Below are positions 61,486 through 64,000 of a stretch of DNA of 64,000 bases, piece by piece. The notes beneath the pieces are model-generated. The model searched no databases. It was given only the letters and a program-made list of their open reading frames with translations, and had not been told where the DNA came from. The DNA comes from Biscogniauxia marginata. Taxonomy: Eukaryota > Ascomycota > Sordariomycetes > Xylariales > Xylariaceae. The stretch spans positions 186,001 through 250,000 of the forward strand of contig MU404071.1 of assembly GCA_022695795.1 (NCBI GenBank). Direction: 5' to 3'. The position numbers were made by a program, and so were the translations under genes. Each line of letters opens with the position of its first letter. Within the stretch, counting starts at the first letter, position 1.

Positions 61486-62844
61486 CTAATTGGTAGGCGG
61501 CGAGGGTTGGGGCTCTGCAGGCTCAGGTGGTGAGACCTGAGATTCCTCGGTACTAGGTGATGAGGTTTGGGATTCCGTTGAGGTCGAAGCCGCTTTCTTC
61601 CTCTCTTTCGTGGCTTTTGCTTTCTCCCTCCCGTCCCGTTTCTCCTGCTCCGCGTTGCGAGCAGCCCGTGTGACTTCTGCGGGGTACTCGATGCCTGGGT
61701 TGTCGATACTGAGCGTGCAGCTCGACTTACTGCTGATGCAGTGCCCACACTTGAACGAGTTGAAGATCACGGGATTCATCGCGACGCGGCATCGCTGAGG
61801 TTGATTCCTGCATCTACCGCATACCGTCGTCGCCTGCACGCCTTTGTTCGTTTCGTTCAGCTCCTCTCCTCGTCTCCTCTCCTTAAAGGTTTTGACTTCG
61901 GATGTCTGCCTGCCTGGCGTTTCGATCCTGGTATTACCGGTTGATTCCGTCGTTGTTTCACGTTGATGCTCAAGTCGAGGTTCTAGTTCCGGTGATACGG
62001 ACTGCCTCTCGGACGCCTTTTGCGTAGCCGAAGTGCTACTTTCTGATCGTGAGTTTAGAGTCGATTCTGATAACTGTACCTCTGAAGGTTGTTGTATGTA
62101 TGATACACCGGGTGCTATTGACGGTATCGATGGTCCCGGATTTTGGTCTGGAACAACGGATATTCTTGAAGATGCGGTCTGTGGGCTCTCTTTTTGAGGG
62201 ACTCTAGTGAGAGATACTAATGGGGCTCGCTCTTGAGGTGTGTTTGGAATAAGTGGTGCCTGGTGTGTTGGCTGTTCGGGAGCATTACTCCTTATTGAAA
62301 CTGTGCTCGACAATGATGGCGGAGGTGGCGGTAACTCTTCCGATAGCAAAATATCCTGGTCGACAGAAGGCACTCTCGGGTCTGCTGACTTCCGTGACCT
62401 GCTTCTGGGCAGTGGAGTCCTGCTTTTCTGAGGTAGGCCATTTTCTATCCAGGTATCGGATGCTTGTCTTTCTGCCCTTTGGATCAAAGTATTCAGGTAT
62501 GAAGTACACTCTTGGTAATGCCGCAAGAAGTCTCGGGAATTGGAATTCGTAAATGGTTCGCAGGCATCCCCGAGTCTGCGTAGACAATATCTCAGGAAAT
62601 CAGGTGCCGATAACTGAGATTCCTCCATAATTACCGACCTCTTGTTAACATCACATATCGTAAGATGTACATGTAAGAGCGTTGTTTGAATGTCGACCAT
62701 TATCATTTTCAGATGGACCAAGCTCTTGCTGTGAAAGTTGAAAGCATTTTCCAAGCTGACCAGTGCATCGCGGATCATTGACAGGTGTTCAATGATCTTG
62801 GTAATATCGGCACCGGAAGATGGAAGAGGCGATTTCTGAACCAT
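61486..62844 (-). CDS. Protein with C-terminal Zn2Cys6-like cysteine cluster (452 aa)
   Basis: Intronless. Residues 1-130 are helical (ITKIIEHLSMIRDALVSLENAF...). Residues about 130-325 are Ser/Pro/Glu-rich and disordered. A six-cysteine cluster follows: C342-x2-C345-x6-C352-x13-C366-x2-C369-x6-C376. This spacing is close to a fungal Zn2Cys6 binuclear cluster but with a longer middle loop, and it also resembles the DUF3716 cysteine pattern of fungal proteins (CxxC...CxxC). A Lys/Arg/Glu-rich helix and a Ser/Pro tail (TSSPSTEESQVSPPEPAEPQ) end the protein. A canonical Zn2Cys6 regulator has its cluster at the N-terminus, so DNA binding is only a possibility. The start is the ATG that opens the whole frame. 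Confidence 0.7.
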   Translation of the reverse strand: MVQKSPLPSSGADITKIIEHLSMIRDALVSLENAFNFHSKSLVHLKMIMVDIQTTLLHVHLTICDVNKRSVIMEESQLSAPDFLRYCLRRLGDACEPFTNSNSRDFLRHYQECTSYLNTLIQRAERQASDTWIENGLPQKSRTPLPRSRSRKSADPRVPSVDQDILLSEELPPPPPSLSSTVSIRSNAPEQPTHQAPLIPNTPQERAPLVSLTRVPQKESPQTASSRISVVPDQNPGPSIPSIAPGVSYIQQPSEVQLSESTLNSRSESSTSATQKASERQSVSPELEPRLEHQRETTTESTGNTRIETPGRQTSEVKTFKERRRGEELNETNKGVQATTVCGRCRNQPQRCRVAMNPVIFNSFKCGHCISSKSSCTLSIDNPGIEYPAEVTRAARNAEQEKRDGREKAKATKERKKAASTSTESQTSSPSTEESQVSPPEPAEPQPSPPTN

Positions 62845-64000
62845 GGTTGCTACAGTTGGAAACAGACGTCTTTTGATGGAGAGGGTGAAACGACGGTGAA
62901 ACGTATTGTCTCTTTCGAATATGTTGCTTCTGCGTGTTGCTACTCTTTAGGCAAATGCCCGGGGCCTATGTCAATTAGTAGAGGCTATTGATGTGGTGAG
63001 CTAAAGGCGACACTGGCGAGGGTAAAGAGGAGTCAGCTAGTCCTTTCTCCGATGGGTATGTTTCGTATCAATTCGAATGTAATACACTCAATTCATACAC
63101 CCAGTAAGGGAACTAGCTTCTGGAGCGAGAAGTATCAAAAATCTTATTTCTGGACTGCACCTAGCGGAGATTACTTCGGCCAAGTTTACTTTCAACATAG
63201 TACGGAAGGTATCATGGGATTGGTCCCTTGGGACACTGCGAAGATACACGTCCTCGTATGGATTAAATAATCAAGTACCTTAAAGGGGCTGGATGCTTAA
63301 GCAATTATTGTCTACCTAGTGAATGTTATATCATAGAAGCCAAACAGTTTTTCTTCTATTACAACTGCCCATGTTAGCAGATTCAAGGACTTGACCTTCC
63401 TTTTGAATTGTCTGATCTATTCCAACATCTACCTTTCGTTCTTATTCCAACGTTATTTTCAGTCTACCAGGCTCCAACTTATGTCTTCTTCAGATTTATT
63501 TTGCACTCACTGGACGCTGTAATCAATAAATCTCGAGCGCTTTTCAATTCACATCGCTTGATAATTGTTAGGCGCAGCTAAAAGTGCATTCCAGTCAAAT
63601 CACCCCATCTCGGTTCGATGTCGACAGGTCGCCCCCCAAGCCCAGGTGACCAACAATATATACGTACAGAGTCACCGCAAATTCATTTGAACGTGGATTT
63701 TATTCTGAATTGATTATGGCTAGTGCGATGTATCTTCTACGTTCTACTGGCTTCCTAATATCGTCGAAATGGTATAGAAGGATGGACTTGAAGGACAGTG
63801 ATAGATGCTGAGAATGCTAGGTATTATAAATACTAAACCAAATAACGAAGGAACATAAAATATTTAGCAGTCTTAGGCCTAGGGGGTTTTGAAATTCGCA
63901 TTTACCTAATTAACGGTGGTGCCGCATCTATAATTAGCATTCCACTATTATTCGCATTATCCGCACTATGGGTTCATAGGTAGAGTAGCGTTCGAAGCCT
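62845..64000. other. Intergenic to the window end
   Basis: Promoter side of the Zn-cluster gene. A 72-codon ATG frame at 63052..63270 (aromatic-rich) is not supported by any family and is left uncalled. Nothing else was seen. Confidence 0.35.

Noticed and set aside
63052..63270. 72-codon ATG frame near the right end
   Set aside because: Aromatic-rich and short, with no family match, signal peptide or supporting introns.

Overview
The window looks like nuclear DNA of a filamentous ascomycete (Pezizomycotina, most likely a Sordariomycete). The genes carry short 46-152 bp spliceosomal introns with GTRNGT donors and CTAAC-type branch sites. The families are typically fungal: a HET-domain protein, a fungal CorA-like protein, a trichodiene-synthase-like terpene cyclase, homogentisate dioxygenase and secreted DPP IV. 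A block of about 13.7 kb shows the repeat-induced point mutation (RIP) pattern seen in this group. The assignment rests on recognised motifs only; no database search was run.

Layout. About 1.2-9.3 kb holds a very large multi-repeat LEA/DUF3659 protein, a four-exon serine esterase/lipase-like alpha/beta hydrolase, and a 116-residue LEA-like hydrophilic protein whose repeats resemble those of the large one. About 12-16.1 kb holds a four-exon protein with three RVDSGI motifs and, on the minus strand, a three-exon HET-domain protein. About 17.6-20.2 kb holds a broken sulfotransferase-family gene and a fungal VWA-domain gene with an eroded metal site. At 20.4-22.8 kb (minus) is an intact secreted dipeptidyl peptidase IV. 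At 24.4-25.6 kb is gene debris: a kinase fragment and another coding remnant. At 26.7-29.0 kb (minus) is a multi-pass membrane protein. At 31.1-34.4 kb, homogentisate 1,2-dioxygenase and an FAD monooxygenase converge. At 37.0-38.2 kb (minus) is a three-exon trichodiene-synthase-family terpene synthase.

From about 39.99 to 53.73 kb the sequence is extremely AT-rich. It contains nested LTR retrotransposons, including a full-length chromodomain-bearing Ty3/gypsy element (44.9-52.9 kb) whose RT, integrase and chromodomain are still readable through RIP-type stop codons. Reverse-oriented solo LTRs with 5-bp target duplications, an inverted repeat, a 16-bp minisatellite and a 100-N gap are also present. 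Immediately to the right is a ten-exon CorA-like gene with a coding 15-bp minisatellite and an assembly gap. After it come a small secreted six-cysteine protein, a two-exon FAD-dependent (DAO-type) oxidoreductase and a protein with a C-terminal Zn2Cys6-like cysteine cluster.

The genes do not form one pathway. The mix of recognition-type genes (HET, CorA-like), a lone terpene synthase, a secreted cysteine-rich protein, pseudogenes and a RIP-mutated transposon block suggests an accessory or subtelomere-like compartment. That is an inference.
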